64,000 nt of DNA, taken from contig NZ_JAFEVZ010000017.1 of NCBI RefSeq assembly GCF_022802975.1, forward strand, positions 27,549-91,548. The letters are read 5' to 3'. How positions within the stretch are numbered: the first letter of the stretch is position 1; the number at the start of each line of letters is the position of its first letter. Below the pieces are notes generated by a model. The model did not search any database. It had not been told where the DNA came from and saw nothing but the letters and a program-made list of their open reading frames with translations. Positions 8,677-17,008 of this stretch are shown here, piece after piece. Made by a program: the position numbers and the translations under genes. This DNA is from Flavobacterium pectinovorum. Its GTDB lineage: Bacteria; Bacteroidota; Bacteroidia; Flavobacteriales; Flavobacteriaceae.

Positions 8677-8698
8677 GTCTTGTACCAATGTACAAGAC
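8677..8698 (-). promoter_or_regulatory. perfect hairpin between rpsI and rpsB
   Basis: GTCTTGTAC (8677-8685) and GTACAAGAC (8690-8698) form a 9-bp perfect stem with a 4-base loop. It lies 9 bases after the rpsI stop in the direction of transcription. The sequence after it is only moderately T-rich, so it is a weak terminator at best. It could also be a processing site or part of an rpsB leader. Confidence 0.5.
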
Positions 8699-8706
8699 AG
8701 GTAATA

Positions 8707-9093
8707 TTAACGTTTAGAGAACTGGAATCTCTTACGAGCTTTTTTCTGACCGAATTTCTTACGTTCAACCATTCTTGGATCTCTTGTTAATAAACCTTCT
8801 GGCTTAAGGATTCCTCTGTTTTCAGCGTTAACTTCACACATTACGCGTGCTAATGCCATTCTTACAGCTTCTGCCTGACCAGTTGTACCACCTCCGTAAA
8901 CGTTTACTTTTACATCAAAGTTGTTTACATTTTCTGTCATAGACAATGGTTGTAAAACTTTGTATTGTAAAGTTGCAGTTGGAAAGTAAGTTGCGAATTC
9001 TTTTTTGTTTACAGTGATGTTTCCAGTTCCTTCAGAAACGTAAACACGTGCAACAGCGGTTTTTCTTCTACCGATTTTGTGAATAACTCCCAT
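8707..9093 (-). CDS. rpsI: 30S ribosomal protein S9
   Basis: This 128-residue protein has the S9 signatures IGRRKTAVARVYVSEGTG near the start and a GGGTTGQAEAVRMALAR segment in the middle. The C-terminal tail ends KKARKRFQFSKR, the conserved basic tail that reaches the P-site tRNA. Its ATG overlaps the last base of the rplM stop codon (TAATG), indicating translational coupling with rplM. Confidence 0.98.
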   Translation of the reverse strand: MGVIHKIGRRKTAVARVYVSEGTGNITVNKKEFATYFPTATLQYKVLQPLSMTENVNNFDVKVNVYGGGTTGQAEAVRMALARVMCEVNAENRGILKPEGLLTRDPRMVERKKFGQKKARKRFQFSKR

Positions 9094-9548
9094 TACTTAA
9101 GATCATTTAGGTTAACAGTTCTAGGTTTTTGAGCTCCGTGAGTATGCTCGGCACCTACAACAACATTTAGATTTCTAAAAAGTTCAGCTCCTAATTTGTT
9201 TTTAGGTAACATTCCTTTTACAGCTTTTTCTACTAATAATGCAGGGTTCTTAGCTTGCAATACTTTAGCAGTTAAAGTTCTTTGTCCTCCTGGGTAACCT
9301 GTATGACGCATGTAAATTTTGTCATTCAATTTTGTACCTGTAAGGTTAATTTTTTCTGAGTTGATAACAATTACGTTATCCCCACAGTCAACGTGTGGTG
9401 TGTAACTTGGCTTGTACTTACCTCTTAAGATCATCGCAACCTTTGAAGCAAGACGACCTAAGTTGTGACCTTCAGCGTCTACAACAATCCACTCTTTTGT
9501 TACAGTGGCTTTGCTAGCTGAAATTGTCTTGTAGCTTAATGCGTCCAT
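9093..9548 (-). CDS. rplM: 50S ribosomal protein L13
   Basis: This 151-residue protein matches L13, with VVDAEGHNLGRLASKVA near the start, GKYKPSYTPHVDCGDNVIVIN and the motif RHTGYPGG. L13 is an early assembly protein of the 50S subunit. It is the first gene of the ribosomal cluster, and a strong Bacteroidetes-type promoter with a short hairpin lies immediately upstream (9572-9622). Confidence 0.98.
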   Translation of the reverse strand: MDALSYKTISASKATVTKEWIVVDAEGHNLGRLASKVAMILRGKYKPSYTPHVDCGDNVIVINSEKINLTGTKLNDKIYMRHTGYPGGQRTLTAKVLQAKNPALLVEKAVKGMLPKNKLGAELFRNLNVVVGAEHTHGAQKPRTVNLNDLK

Positions 9549-9571
9549 AATATTATTTTAATTAAACATTC

Positions 9572-9591
9572 CATCCCCAATAAAGGGGATG
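9572..9591 (-). promoter_or_regulatory. hairpin at the predicted 5' end of the rplM transcript
   Basis: CATCCCC (9572-9578) pairs with GGGGATG (9585-9591) around a 6-base loop. It touches the -7 box of the rplM promoter, so the transcript would start inside or at the base of this hairpin. It may stabilise the mRNA, bind L13, or act as an operator. Confidence 0.5.
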
Positions 9592-9622
9592 CAAAAGTAC
9601 AATTAATTATTTTAAAACCAAA
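9592..9622 (-). promoter_or_regulatory. promoter of rplM-rpsI (Bacteroidetes type)
   Basis: On the minus strand TTTG (9619-9622) is followed by 19 bases and TACTTTTG (9592-9599), which fits the TTTG/TAnnTTTG consensus of the Bacteroidetes primary sigma factor. Confidence 0.75.
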
Positions 9623-9858
9623 TACCTGAAAAGATTATTTTATTTGCTGAAAATCAGGCTGTCAGTTTTTAAATTTAAGCGATGAAAAAAAATGATTGTA
9701 ATGTTTTTGATTAGATGTGTTAAAGTTTTTAATTTTTTTGAGAATAAAGCTTTAAAGATCGAATTAGGATTTTGCACAAAGAAGTCTTATGGCAATCTGT
9801 TTGATTTGAGGTTTTTATTTTAAAATATCTTGTGATTTTAATAAGTGTTAGGGGGTTT
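9623..9858. other. intergenic region between divergent rplM and the LacI-type gene
   Basis: This AT-rich stretch lies between two divergent promoters. I see no RNA gene, no repeat and no open frame worth calling. Confidence 0.6.
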
Positions 9859-9891
9859 TTTGTTTTATTTTGAGTAATTCTACTATATTTG
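9859..9891 (+). promoter_or_regulatory. promoter of the LacI-family gene
   Basis: TTTG at 9859-9862, a 21-base spacer and TATATTTG at 9884-9891 match the Bacteroidetes consensus, with the ATG 25 bases further on. Confidence 0.6.
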
Positions 9892-9916
9892 TATTAATTA
9901 CATAAAATTGAATTGG

Positions 9917-10945
9917 ATGAAAGCTAAAGCAACTCTAAAACAAATTGCGAAAGAATTGGGTGTTTCTGTGTCTACTGTGTCTAAGGCGTTGAATGATAGT
10001 CCGGAAATTAGTGAGCAAACGAAGATTAAAATTAAAGAGTATGCTAAACTCAAAAACTATAAGCCAAATGTTATTGGGCTGAACTTAAAGAATCGTAAAA
10101 CCAAAACGATTGGGGTAATTATACCTAATATATTAAACTCCTTTTTTGCAAAGGTTTTTAGTGGTATAGAAAAAGTAGCCGATAAAAAAGGATATAATGT
10201 AATTACATGTATTTCGAATGAATCCTTAGAAAAGGAGATTCATACACTTGAAATGTTGAGTAATGGAACGATTGATGGTTTTATTCTTTCTGTTTCGCAA
10301 GAAGCTCAAAAATTAGAAGATTATGCTCATTTTTCTGAAATTATTAATGATGGAACTCCAATTGTGATGTTTGACCGGATTGCAGATGGGGTTGAATGTG
10401 ATAAAGTTGTGGTTGATGATTTTGATTCGGCTTTGAATTCTACACAGCATTTAATTAATTTAGGCTGTAAAAATATTGCCTTAATTTCTTCAGTAGATAA
10501 TTTAAGTGTTGGAAAATTAAGAGCTGATGGATATTTGAAAGCTTTACAGGATAATAATATTCCGGTAAACGAAAAAATTATTCTTCGCACAGATTCGGAA
10601 GATGATATGAAAAGTAAAATTGAAGCAATTTTTGATCATAAAATTGACGGAATTTTTGCTTTGGATGAAAATGATTCAGTTGCAGCTTTGAGGGTTAGTT
10701 TGAAAAAAGGATTTAATGTTCCGGAAGATATTTCAATAATAGGATTTGCTGATGGAATCTTAGCGTCAAGACGTTTGTCTCCAAGTTTGACCACTGTGAG
10801 TCAGCATGGTATTGAAATAGGTGAAGTTGCAGCCAAACGCTTAATTTCAAGATTGGAAGAAGGTGAAGGTGAAACTTCTGACTATGAAACAATTGTTATT
10901 AAAACAAAGTTAAAGGAAAGAGAGTCAACCAGAAAATCTAAATAA
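9917..10945 (+). CDS. LacI/GalR-family transcriptional regulator
   Basis: The start is placed at the ATG at 9917 (342 residues); an upstream in-frame TTG at 9908 is less likely. Residues about 5-55 form the LacI helix-turn-helix and hinge (LKQIAKELGVSVSTVSKALN, then NYKPNVIGLNLKNRKT). Residues about 60-335 form the periplasmic-binding-protein-like effector domain, with TIGVIIPNILNSFFAKVF at its start and DISIIGFADG near the end. Such regulators bind palindromic operators and respond to a sugar or related ligand. No sugar genes lie next to it, so its targets must be elsewhere or it is a global CcpA-like regulator. The gene is monocistronic. Confidence 0.93.
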   Translation: MKAKATLKQIAKELGVSVSTVSKALNDSPEISEQTKIKIKEYAKLKNYKPNVIGLNLKNRKTKTIGVIIPNILNSFFAKVFSGIEKVADKKGYNVITCISNESLEKEIHTLEMLSNGTIDGFILSVSQEAQKLEDYAHFSEIINDGTPIVMFDRIADGVECDKVVVDDFDSALNSTQHLINLGCKNIALISSVDNLSVGKLRADGYLKALQDNNIPVNEKIILRTDSEDDMKSKIEAIFDHKIDGIFALDENDSVAALRVSLKKGFNVPEDISIIGFADGILASRRLSPSLTTVSQHGIEIGEVAAKRLISRLEEGEGETSDYETIVIKTKLKERESTRKSK

Positions 10946-10950
10946 AAAAG

Positions 10951-10982
10951 AAAACCATTTTAATTTTAAAATGGTTTTTTAT
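10951..10982. terminator. terminator between convergent lacI-type and usp genes
   Basis: AAAACCATTTTAA (10951-10963) and TTAAAATGGTTTT (10966-10978) form an AT-rich stem with T-runs on both strands, so it can serve both genes. Confidence 0.8.
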
Positions 10983-10991
10983 GGCTTTTTT

Positions 10992-11816
10992 TTAAATTTT
11001 AAATGTTATAACGGGTCTTGCTGCATGATTTACTAAGCCTTCACTAATGCTGCCGTTAAAAAAGTGAGCGAAAGCTGTTCTGCCATGAGTACACATTCCT
11101 ATTATGTCTGCATTAATGCTGTTTGAAAAATTAATAATTCCTTTTTCAATATTAGTGTCGTTATATATATGGGTAGAGTAATTTGTCAGGTTAAATTCAT
11201 CTATAAAATCTTTCATTGCTTTTTCAACAACATGAGTTGTTTTAAAGCTGTTAGGGGTGCAAATTGTAACCAGATGTATTTTTGAATCAAAGAATTGGGT
11301 GAAATTTAATAGTTTTTCAAAAGGTTTTTTAGATTCTTCTGTAAAATCTGAAGCAAAAACTATCGTAGAAGCGTTAAAATTTGAGATATCTTTTTTAATA
11401 ACCAAAACCGGAATATCAGAATTTCGGACAACTTTTTCAGTATTAGATCCAATTAGTAATTCCTGAACGCCTGAAGAGCCATGTGATCCCATTATAATTA
11501 AGTCAATATCGTTTTCTTTGCTGACTTGTGAGATTCCATGAATCGTTTTGTCAATTTTTAAGATTTCGGTTACGGAGATGTCTTTAAGATAGGTTTTTTC
11601 GGTAGTTTTGTTCAGCATTTCATGGGCTTTTTTCATAAACAGCATTGTTTCAGGAATGCTTGCTCCGCCTGTAATTGCATCGTTCATTTGGCTTGGTAAT
11701 TCCAGCATGTGAAGCACGATGATTTCTGAATTGTTTTTGCGGGCTATTTGTGCTGCGACTTTTAAGGCGTCTTCAGCGTGTTCTGAGAAGTCAGTAGGGA
11801 CTAAAATTCGTTTCAT
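10992..11816 (-). CDS. universal stress protein with two UspA domains
   Basis: This 274-residue protein has two tandem Usp domains. The first starts KRILVPTDFSEHAEDAL and ends with the ATP-binding motif GSHGSSGVQELLIGS. The second starts near residue 150 (STIVFASDFTEES) and carries THGRTAFAHFFNGS, which keeps the G-x9-GS spacing. Both domains therefore look able to bind ATP. Tandem Usp proteins act in the cytosol during stress or energy limitation, but the precise role is unknown. The gene is monocistronic and divergent from rimP. Confidence 0.93.
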   Translation of the reverse strand: MKRILVPTDFSEHAEDALKVAAQIARKNNSEIIVLHMLELPSQMNDAITGGASIPETMLFMKKAHEMLNKTTEKTYLKDISVTEILKIDKTIHGISQVSKENDIDLIIMGSHGSSGVQELLIGSNTEKVVRNSDIPVLVIKKDISNFNASTIVFASDFTEESKKPFEKLLNFTQFFDSKIHLVTICTPNSFKTTHVVEKAMKDFIDEFNLTNYSTHIYNDTNIEKGIINFSNSINADIIGMCTHGRTAFAHFFNGSISEGLVNHAARPVITFKI

Positions 11817-11898
11817 GTTTTTGAGGTTAAATTATTTGAATAATCCGTTATTTGGTGCTCTTATAAAGATAAGAAATATTATTAGGGTAATCTAATTA

Positions 11899-11927
11899 TT
11901 TGATTTATAAAAAAAACACTATATTTG
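11899..11927 (+). promoter_or_regulatory. promoter of rimP-nusA-infB
   Basis: TTTG at 11899-11902, a 17-base spacer and TATATTTG at 11920-11927, followed by CACC. This is one of the best promoter matches in the window. Confidence 0.75.
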
Positions 11928-11955
11928 CACCGTTATTTATTAAAATCTAAATAAT

Positions 11956-11981
11956 GAGGGGACTAAGTGTCCCCTCTTTTT
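11956..11981 (+). promoter_or_regulatory. terminator-like attenuator hairpin in the rimP leader
   Basis: GAGGGGAC (11956-11963) and GTCCCCTC (11969-11976) form a GC-rich stem with loop TAAGT, followed directly by TTTTT. It sits about 30-50 bases after the predicted transcription start and 9 bases before the rimP ATG. This has all the features of an intrinsic terminator inside a leader, so it could attenuate the operon. Confidence 0.7.
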
Positions 11982-11989
11982 ATAAAATT

Positions 11990-12454
11990 ATGACATTTAA
12001 AGAAAAAGTAAACGCATTAATTACTGAAGCCCTTTTAGAAAGGCCCTCAATCTTTTTGATTGATTTGAGTATTTCTGATTCTTTTAAGATTAGTGTAGGT
12101 TTAGATGGTGATAATGGAGTGGCACTTCAGGATTGTATTGATATTAGTCGTGCAATTGAGAATAATCTGGATCGCGAGGAACAAGATTTTTCTCTTGAAG
12201 TTGCATCTGTAGGAGTAGGTTCGCCGCTGAAATTTACAAGGCAATATGTGAAAAATATTGGTAGAACATTGATTGTTACTACAAATAGTGAAAAAATTGA
12301 AGCAGAATTAGTAGAAGCTAACGATGTTTTTATAATTTTGTCTTGGGAAGCCAGAGAACCGAAGAAAATAGGAAAAGGAAAAGAAACAGTTCAAAAAGAG
12401 CAACAAATACCTTATAGAGAAATTAAAGAGGCAATTGTTACAGTAACATTTTAA
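11990..12454 (+). CDS. rimP: ribosome maturation factor RimP
   Basis: The start is placed at the ATG at 11990 (154 residues, MTFKEKVNALI). The ATG at 11954 would translate the leader hairpin and is rejected. RimP assists assembly of the 30S subunit. The conserved central motif CIDISRAIENNLD, followed by LEVASVGVGSPL, matches the RimP N-terminal domain; the C-terminal part is the small beta-barrel (GRTLIVTTNSEKIEAEL). It leads the operon rimP-nusA-infB, with 13 bases to nusA. Confidence 0.95.
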   Translation: MTFKEKVNALITEALLERPSIFLIDLSISDSFKISVGLDGDNGVALQDCIDISRAIENNLDREEQDFSLEVASVGVGSPLKFTRQYVKNIGRTLIVTTNSEKIEAELVEANDVFIILSWEAREPKKIGKGKETVQKEQQIPYREIKEAIVTVTF

Positions 12455-12467
12455 TTAAAGAATTCGC

Positions 12468-13721
12468 ATGGAAAATTTAGCATTAATCGATTCATTCTCA
12501 GAGTTTAAAGACAATAAACTTATTGATCGTGTAACGCTTATGGCAATTTTAGAGGACGTGTTTAGAAATGCATTGAAGAAAAAATACGGTTCTGATGATA
12601 ACTTCGATATTATCATAAATCCGGATAAGGGAGATATGGAGATTTGGAGAAGAAGAGTAATCGTTGCAGACGAAGATCTTGATTTTGAAAATGAAGAAAT
12701 TACTTTAACAGAAGCAAGAATGATTGAAGCCGATTTTGAAATTGGTGAAGAAGTTTCTGAAGAAGTTAAATTGATTGATTTAGGAAGAAGAGCTATTTTG
12801 GCCTTGCGTCAAAACTTAATATCAAAAATTCACGAACACGATAATACCAATCTTTACAAACAATTTAAAGATATTATTGGTGATATATATACTGCCGAAG
12901 TACATCATGTGCGTCCAAGAGTAGTTATCTTGGTTGATGATGAAGGAAATGAAATTGTGCTTCCAAAAGAAAAACAAATTCCGTCTGACTTTTTCCGTAA
13001 AGGGGATAATGTTAGAGGGATAATTGAAAGCGTTGAATTAAAAGGGAATAAGCCTCAAATCATTATGTCGAGAACTTCTGAGAAGTTTTTAGAGAAATTG
13101 TTTGAGCAGGAAATTCCGGAAGTTTTTGACGGATTAATTACAGTTAAAAATGTTGTTCGTATCCCGGGTGAAAAAGCAAAAGTAGCGGTAGATTCTTATG
13201 ATGACAGAATTGACCCGGTTGGTGCTTGTGTTGGTATGAAAGGCTCTCGTATTCACGGTATTGTTCGTGAGTTAGGAAATGAAAATATCGACGTAATCAA
13301 TTATACAAACAATATTCAATTGTTTATTACAAGAGCATTAAGTCCTGCAAAAGTTTCTTCGGTTAAAATAGATGAAGAAAACAAAAGAGCTGAAGTGTTT
13401 TTGAAATTAGAAGAGGTTTCTAAAGCAATTGGTAGAGGAGGTCATAATATTAAATTAGCAGGTCAGTTAACAGGTTATGAACTAGATGTTATTCGTGAAG
13501 GTGATGTTGCTGGAGCGATTGCAGATGAAGATGATGTAGAATTAACAGAGTTTTCGGACGAAATTGAAGACTGGGTAATTGAAGAGTTTGCAAAAATAGG
13601 TTTAGATACTGCAAAAAGTATTTTGAAACAAGAAGTAGAAGATTTAGTACGAAGAACAGATTTGGAGGAGGAAACAATTCTTGATGTTATGAAAATACTA
13701 AAAGAAGAGTTCGATAGTTAG
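12468..13721 (+). CDS. nusA: transcription termination/antitermination factor NusA
   Basis: This 417-residue protein has an N-terminal RNA polymerase-binding domain (about 1-125), an S1 domain (about 130-200) and two KH domains. KH1 carries DPVGACVGMKGSRI and KH2 carries KAIGRGGHNIKLA. It lacks the acidic repeat domains of the E. coli protein, as expected for Bacteroidetes. NusA controls pausing, termination and antitermination. Its position downstream of a terminator-like leader hairpin allows feedback on its own operon, which is inference. Confidence 0.97.
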   Translation: MENLALIDSFSEFKDNKLIDRVTLMAILEDVFRNALKKKYGSDDNFDIIINPDKGDMEIWRRRVIVADEDLDFENEEITLTEARMIEADFEIGEEVSEEVKLIDLGRRAILALRQNLISKIHEHDNTNLYKQFKDIIGDIYTAEVHHVRPRVVILVDDEGNEIVLPKEKQIPSDFFRKGDNVRGIIESVELKGNKPQIIMSRTSEKFLEKLFEQEIPEVFDGLITVKNVVRIPGEKAKVAVDSYDDRIDPVGACVGMKGSRIHGIVRELGNENIDVINYTNNIQLFITRALSPAKVSSVKIDEENKRAEVFLKLEEVSKAIGRGGHNIKLAGQLTGYELDVIREGDVAGAIADEDDVELTEFSDEIEDWVIEEFAKIGLDTAKSILKQEVEDLVRRTDLEEETILDVMKILKEEFDS

Positions 13722-13769
13722 GTATCTGCTCTAACAACACAACGAAAAAGGTAATAATAAAAAGGTTAT

Positions 13770-16640
13770 ATGTCTGAAGAGAGAGTAATAAGAATAAACA
13801 AGGTTTTAAGGGAATTAAATATTTCGTTAGAAAGAGCTGTTGATTATCTAAAAGATAAGGGAATTGCTATTGATGCAAATCCAAATGCAAAAATTTCTGA
13901 TAGCGAATTTAATATCCTGCAAAGCCAATTTGCGGGCGATAAGGGGAATAAGGAAGCTTCTAAAGAGGTGGGGGAAGAGAAAAGAAAAGAAAAAGAAGCA
14001 TTGCGTGTAGAACGCGAGAAGGAGATTGAAGACAAACGCAGACAAGACGAAGAACGTCAAAAACAACAGGAAATTATAAAAGCTAAAGCTGTTGTGACCG
14101 GACCTGTTCAAGTAGGTAAGATTGATTTGAATCCTAAAAAACCTGTTGCTGTTTCTACTCCTTCAGAGGAGCCGGTAAAAGCTAAAGCTGAAGAGCCTAA
14201 AGTTGTTGTTCAGGCAGAAGTTGAAAAACCTGTTCAAAAAGAAGAAGTAAAAGTTGAAACTCCTGTTGTTGCTCAAGAAAAAGTCGAAAAACCTATTATT
14301 ACAGAGAAAAAAGAAGTAAAAGTTGAAACGCCTAAAGTAGCTCAGGAGCCAGTTATTTCAACTGATTCTGCAACTGCAGAAGAAACGATCACTACTCAAT
14401 ATCAAAAATTATCAGGAACTACACTTACAGGTCAAACAATTGATTTATCTCAATTTAATAAACCAAAGAAAAAGAAAGAAGATCCAAAGATAACTCCAAA
14501 CAAACCGGGAGCGCCTGGAGCAAACAATAACGCCAATAAAAATAAGCGTAAAAGAATTGCTCCTAAGCCAGGAACTCCTGGAGCGCCAGGTGCACCTAGA
14601 CCGGCTAATGCGCCAGGTACACCAAATCCTAATAAAATTACTCCAAATACTGGAGGAGGTTTTAATGCTAACAGAAGTGCGAGGCCAGGTTTCGTAAAAG
14701 GAAATCGTCCAGCTATTGTGGCAAAAGTAGAGCCTACAGAAGAGGAAGTAAAAAACCAAATTAGAGAGACTCTTGAAAAACTTCAGGGGAAAGGTGGTAA
14801 ATCAAAAGCTGCTAAATACAGAAGAGATAAAAGAGATACGCACCGTCAGAAATCTGATGAAGAGCAAAGAGCGCTTGATGAAGGAAGTAAAACTATTAAG
14901 GTTACTGAATTTGTTACAGTTGGTGAAATTGCAATCATGATGGATGTGCCAATTACTAAAGTTATCGGAACTTGTATGTCTCTTGGTATCATGGTTACTA
15001 TGAATCAGCGTTTAGATGCTGAAACTTTAACGATTGTTGCTGATGAGTTTGGTTATGAGGTTGAGTTTATAACGGTTGATATTGAAGAAGCTATTGAGAT
15101 AGTTGAAGATAGAGAAGAAGATTTAGTTGTTAGAGCGCCAATTGTTACTGTAATGGGGCACGTCGATCACGGTAAAACATCTTTGCTGGATTATATCCGT
15201 AAAGAGAATGTTATCGCTGGTGAGTCTGGAGGTATTACACAGCACATTGGGGCATATGGAGTGACTTTAGATAACGGTCAAAAAATTGCATTTTTAGATA
15301 CACCGGGTCACGAGGCGTTTACAGCGATGCGTGCACGTGGTGCTCAGGTTACTGATATTGCTATTATTGTAGTTGCTGCGGATGATGATATTATGCCGCA
15401 AACAAAAGAAGCAATTTCTCACGCACAGGCTGCGGGAGTACCAATTATATTTGCAATAAATAAAATTGATAAACCAAATGCTAATGTTGAGAAAATCAAA
15501 GAGCGTTTGGCCGGTATGAATTTACTTGTTGAAGATTGGGGTGGGAAAATTCAATCACATGATATTTCTGCAAAAGTTGGAACAGGGGTAAAAGAATTAT
15601 TGGAAAAGGTTTTATTAGAAGCTGAAATTTTAGATTTAAAATCAAATCCAAATAAAGCGGCTCAGGGAACTGTAGTTGAGGCTTTCTTGGATAAAGGAAA
15701 AGGATATGTGTCGACGATTTTAGTTCAGCATGGAACTTTGAAAGTTGGAGATTATATGTTGGCTGGAAAGCATCATGGGAAAATTAAAGCAATGCATGAC
15801 GAACGTGGACATAATGTAAAAGAAGCTGGTCCGTCGACTCCGGTATCTGTTTTAGGTCTTGACGGAGCTGCTACGGCTGGAGATAAATTTAATGTATTTG
15901 AGGATGAAAAAGAAGCAAAACAAATTGCATCTAAGCGTTCTCAGTTAATGCGTGAGCAATCTGTACGTACGCAAAGACATATTACGCTTGATGAGATTGG
16001 ACGTCGTATTGCTCTTGGTCAGTTTAAAGAATTAAATGTTATTCTTAAAGGAGACGTTGATGGATCTGTTGAAGCATTATCTGACTCGTTCTCTAAGCTT
16101 TCTACGGAAGAAGTTCAGATTAATATTATTCATAAAGGTGTTGGCGCAATTACAGAAACTGATGTTAACTTAGCTTCTGCTTCAGATGCTATTATTATCG
16201 GATTTAATGTACGTCCTGCGGGTAATGCAAGGCAGCTTGCAGATAAAGAAGAAATCGATATTCGTTACTATTCTATTATCTACGCTGCTATCGATGACTT
16301 AAAAGACGCAATGGAAGGGATGCTGGCTCCTGAAATGAAAGAAGAAGTTCTTGGAACTGCAGAAATTCGTGAGATTTTCAAAATTTCTAAGGTGGGTTCT
16401 ATTGCAGGTTGTATGGTGACAGATGGTAAGATTTTAAGAGCTTCAAAAATTAGAGTAATCAGAGAAGGTGTTGTTGTTCATACAGGGGAACTTGTTGCTT
16501 TAAAACGCTTTAAAGATGATGTTAAAGAGGTGACCAAAGGGTATGATTGTGGTATCCAGATTAAAGGTTTTAATGATATCGAAGAAAGAGATGTTATTGA
16601 AGCGTACCATGAAGTTGCAATTAAAAAGAAGTTGAAATAA
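13770..16640 (+). CDS. infB: translation initiation factor IF-2
   Basis: This 956-residue protein starts with an IF2_N domain (VIRINKVLRELNISLERAV). A long low-complexity linker (about residues 60-330) is rich in Lys/Glu and then Pro/Gly/Asn. A second IF2_N-like domain (about 370-430) precedes the GTPase core. The core carries G1 (GHVDHGKTS), G3 (DTPGHE) and G4 (NKID). Domains II, III and C2 follow. IF-2 positions initiator tRNA on the ribosome and hydrolyses GTP at subunit joining. It is the last gene of the operon and is followed by a strong terminator. Confidence 0.98.
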   Translation: MSEERVIRINKVLRELNISLERAVDYLKDKGIAIDANPNAKISDSEFNILQSQFAGDKGNKEASKEVGEEKRKEKEALRVEREKEIEDKRRQDEERQKQQEIIKAKAVVTGPVQVGKIDLNPKKPVAVSTPSEEPVKAKAEEPKVVVQAEVEKPVQKEEVKVETPVVAQEKVEKPIITEKKEVKVETPKVAQEPVISTDSATAEETITTQYQKLSGTTLTGQTIDLSQFNKPKKKKEDPKITPNKPGAPGANNNANKNKRKRIAPKPGTPGAPGAPRPANAPGTPNPNKITPNTGGGFNANRSARPGFVKGNRPAIVAKVEPTEEEVKNQIRETLEKLQGKGGKSKAAKYRRDKRDTHRQKSDEEQRALDEGSKTIKVTEFVTVGEIAIMMDVPITKVIGTCMSLGIMVTMNQRLDAETLTIVADEFGYEVEFITVDIEEAIEIVEDREEDLVVRAPIVTVMGHVDHGKTSLLDYIRKENVIAGESGGITQHIGAYGVTLDNGQKIAFLDTPGHEAFTAMRARGAQVTDIAIIVVAADDDIMPQTKEAISHAQAAGVPIIFAINKIDKPNANVEKIKERLAGMNLLVEDWGGKIQSHDISAKVGTGVKELLEKVLLEAEILDLKSNPNKAAQGTVVEAFLDKGKGYVSTILVQHGTLKVGDYMLAGKHHGKIKAMHDERGHNVKEAGPSTPVSVLGLDGAATAGDKFNVFEDEKEAKQIASKRSQLMREQSVRTQRHITLDEIGRRIALGQFKELNVILKGDVDGSVEALSDSFSKLSTEEVQINIIHKGVGAITETDVNLASASDAIIIGFNVRPAGNARQLADKEEIDIRYYSIIYAAIDDLKDAMEGMLAPEMKEEVLGTAEIREIFKISKVGSIAGCMVTDGKILRASKIRVIREGVVVHTGELVALKRFKDDVKEVTKGYDCGIQIKGFNDIEERDVIEAYHEVAIKKKLK

Positions 16641-16650
16641 TATTTAAGCA

Positions 16651-16688
16651 AAAAAAAAGTCCCAATGAAAATTGGGACTTTTTTTTTG
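16651..16688 (+). terminator. rho-independent terminator after infB
   Basis: AGTCCCAAT (16658-16666), loop GAAA, ATTGGGACT (16671-16679), then a run of T. A-runs on the left make it potentially bidirectional. Confidence 0.9.
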
Positions 16689-16957
16689 CTTCTAATTCTT
16701 CTCGATTAAGTTGAAAGTAAAAGTTCTTTGTTTTTATTTTTAGTCTCTAATATTGATTAGAATTGGCTGTAAAGACTAATGGGGTTATGTGTTGTGAATG
16801 ATTTTTTTGATTTATGAGGAATAAAGAAATTCTGTTAAAAAAGGGGAATTAATAATTTTTTTATATTGGAAATAAAACGATAAATAAATGATTAAATCAG
16901 TATTACTCGATAAATGCATGCCGGATTGGAATATTTTGTGATAATAATTCAAATAAA
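16689..16957. other. intergenic region without a recognised gene
   Basis: About 270 AT-rich bases lie between two terminators. No RNA gene, repeat or convincing open frame is visible. Confidence 0.6.
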
Positions 16958-16992
16958 AAAGAGGCTGTCTTGGTTTTGAGACAGCCTCTTTT
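16957..16992 (-). terminator. terminator of the SPOR-domain gene
   Basis: AAGAGGCTGTCT (16959-16970) and AGACAGCCTCTT (16979-16990) form a perfect 12-bp stem, followed on the minus strand by a T-run. Confidence 0.88.
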
Positions 16993-17008
16993 AGGAGAAT
17001 TGAGGGTT

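Noticed and set aside
8583..8768. Possible 61-codon gene between rpsI and rpsB
   Set aside because: It starts inside rpsI, runs through the hairpin at 8677-8698 and the repeat region, and has no recognisable product.
11954..11989. Upstream ATG for rimP giving 12 extra residues
   Set aside because: The extra codons are the leader hairpin and its T-run. RimP homologues start near MTFKEKV, and the ATG at 11990 is directly suitable.
14445..14759. Open frame of 104 codons antisense to infB
   Set aside because: It is the complement of the Pro/Gly-rich linker of IF-2, with no start context and no family.
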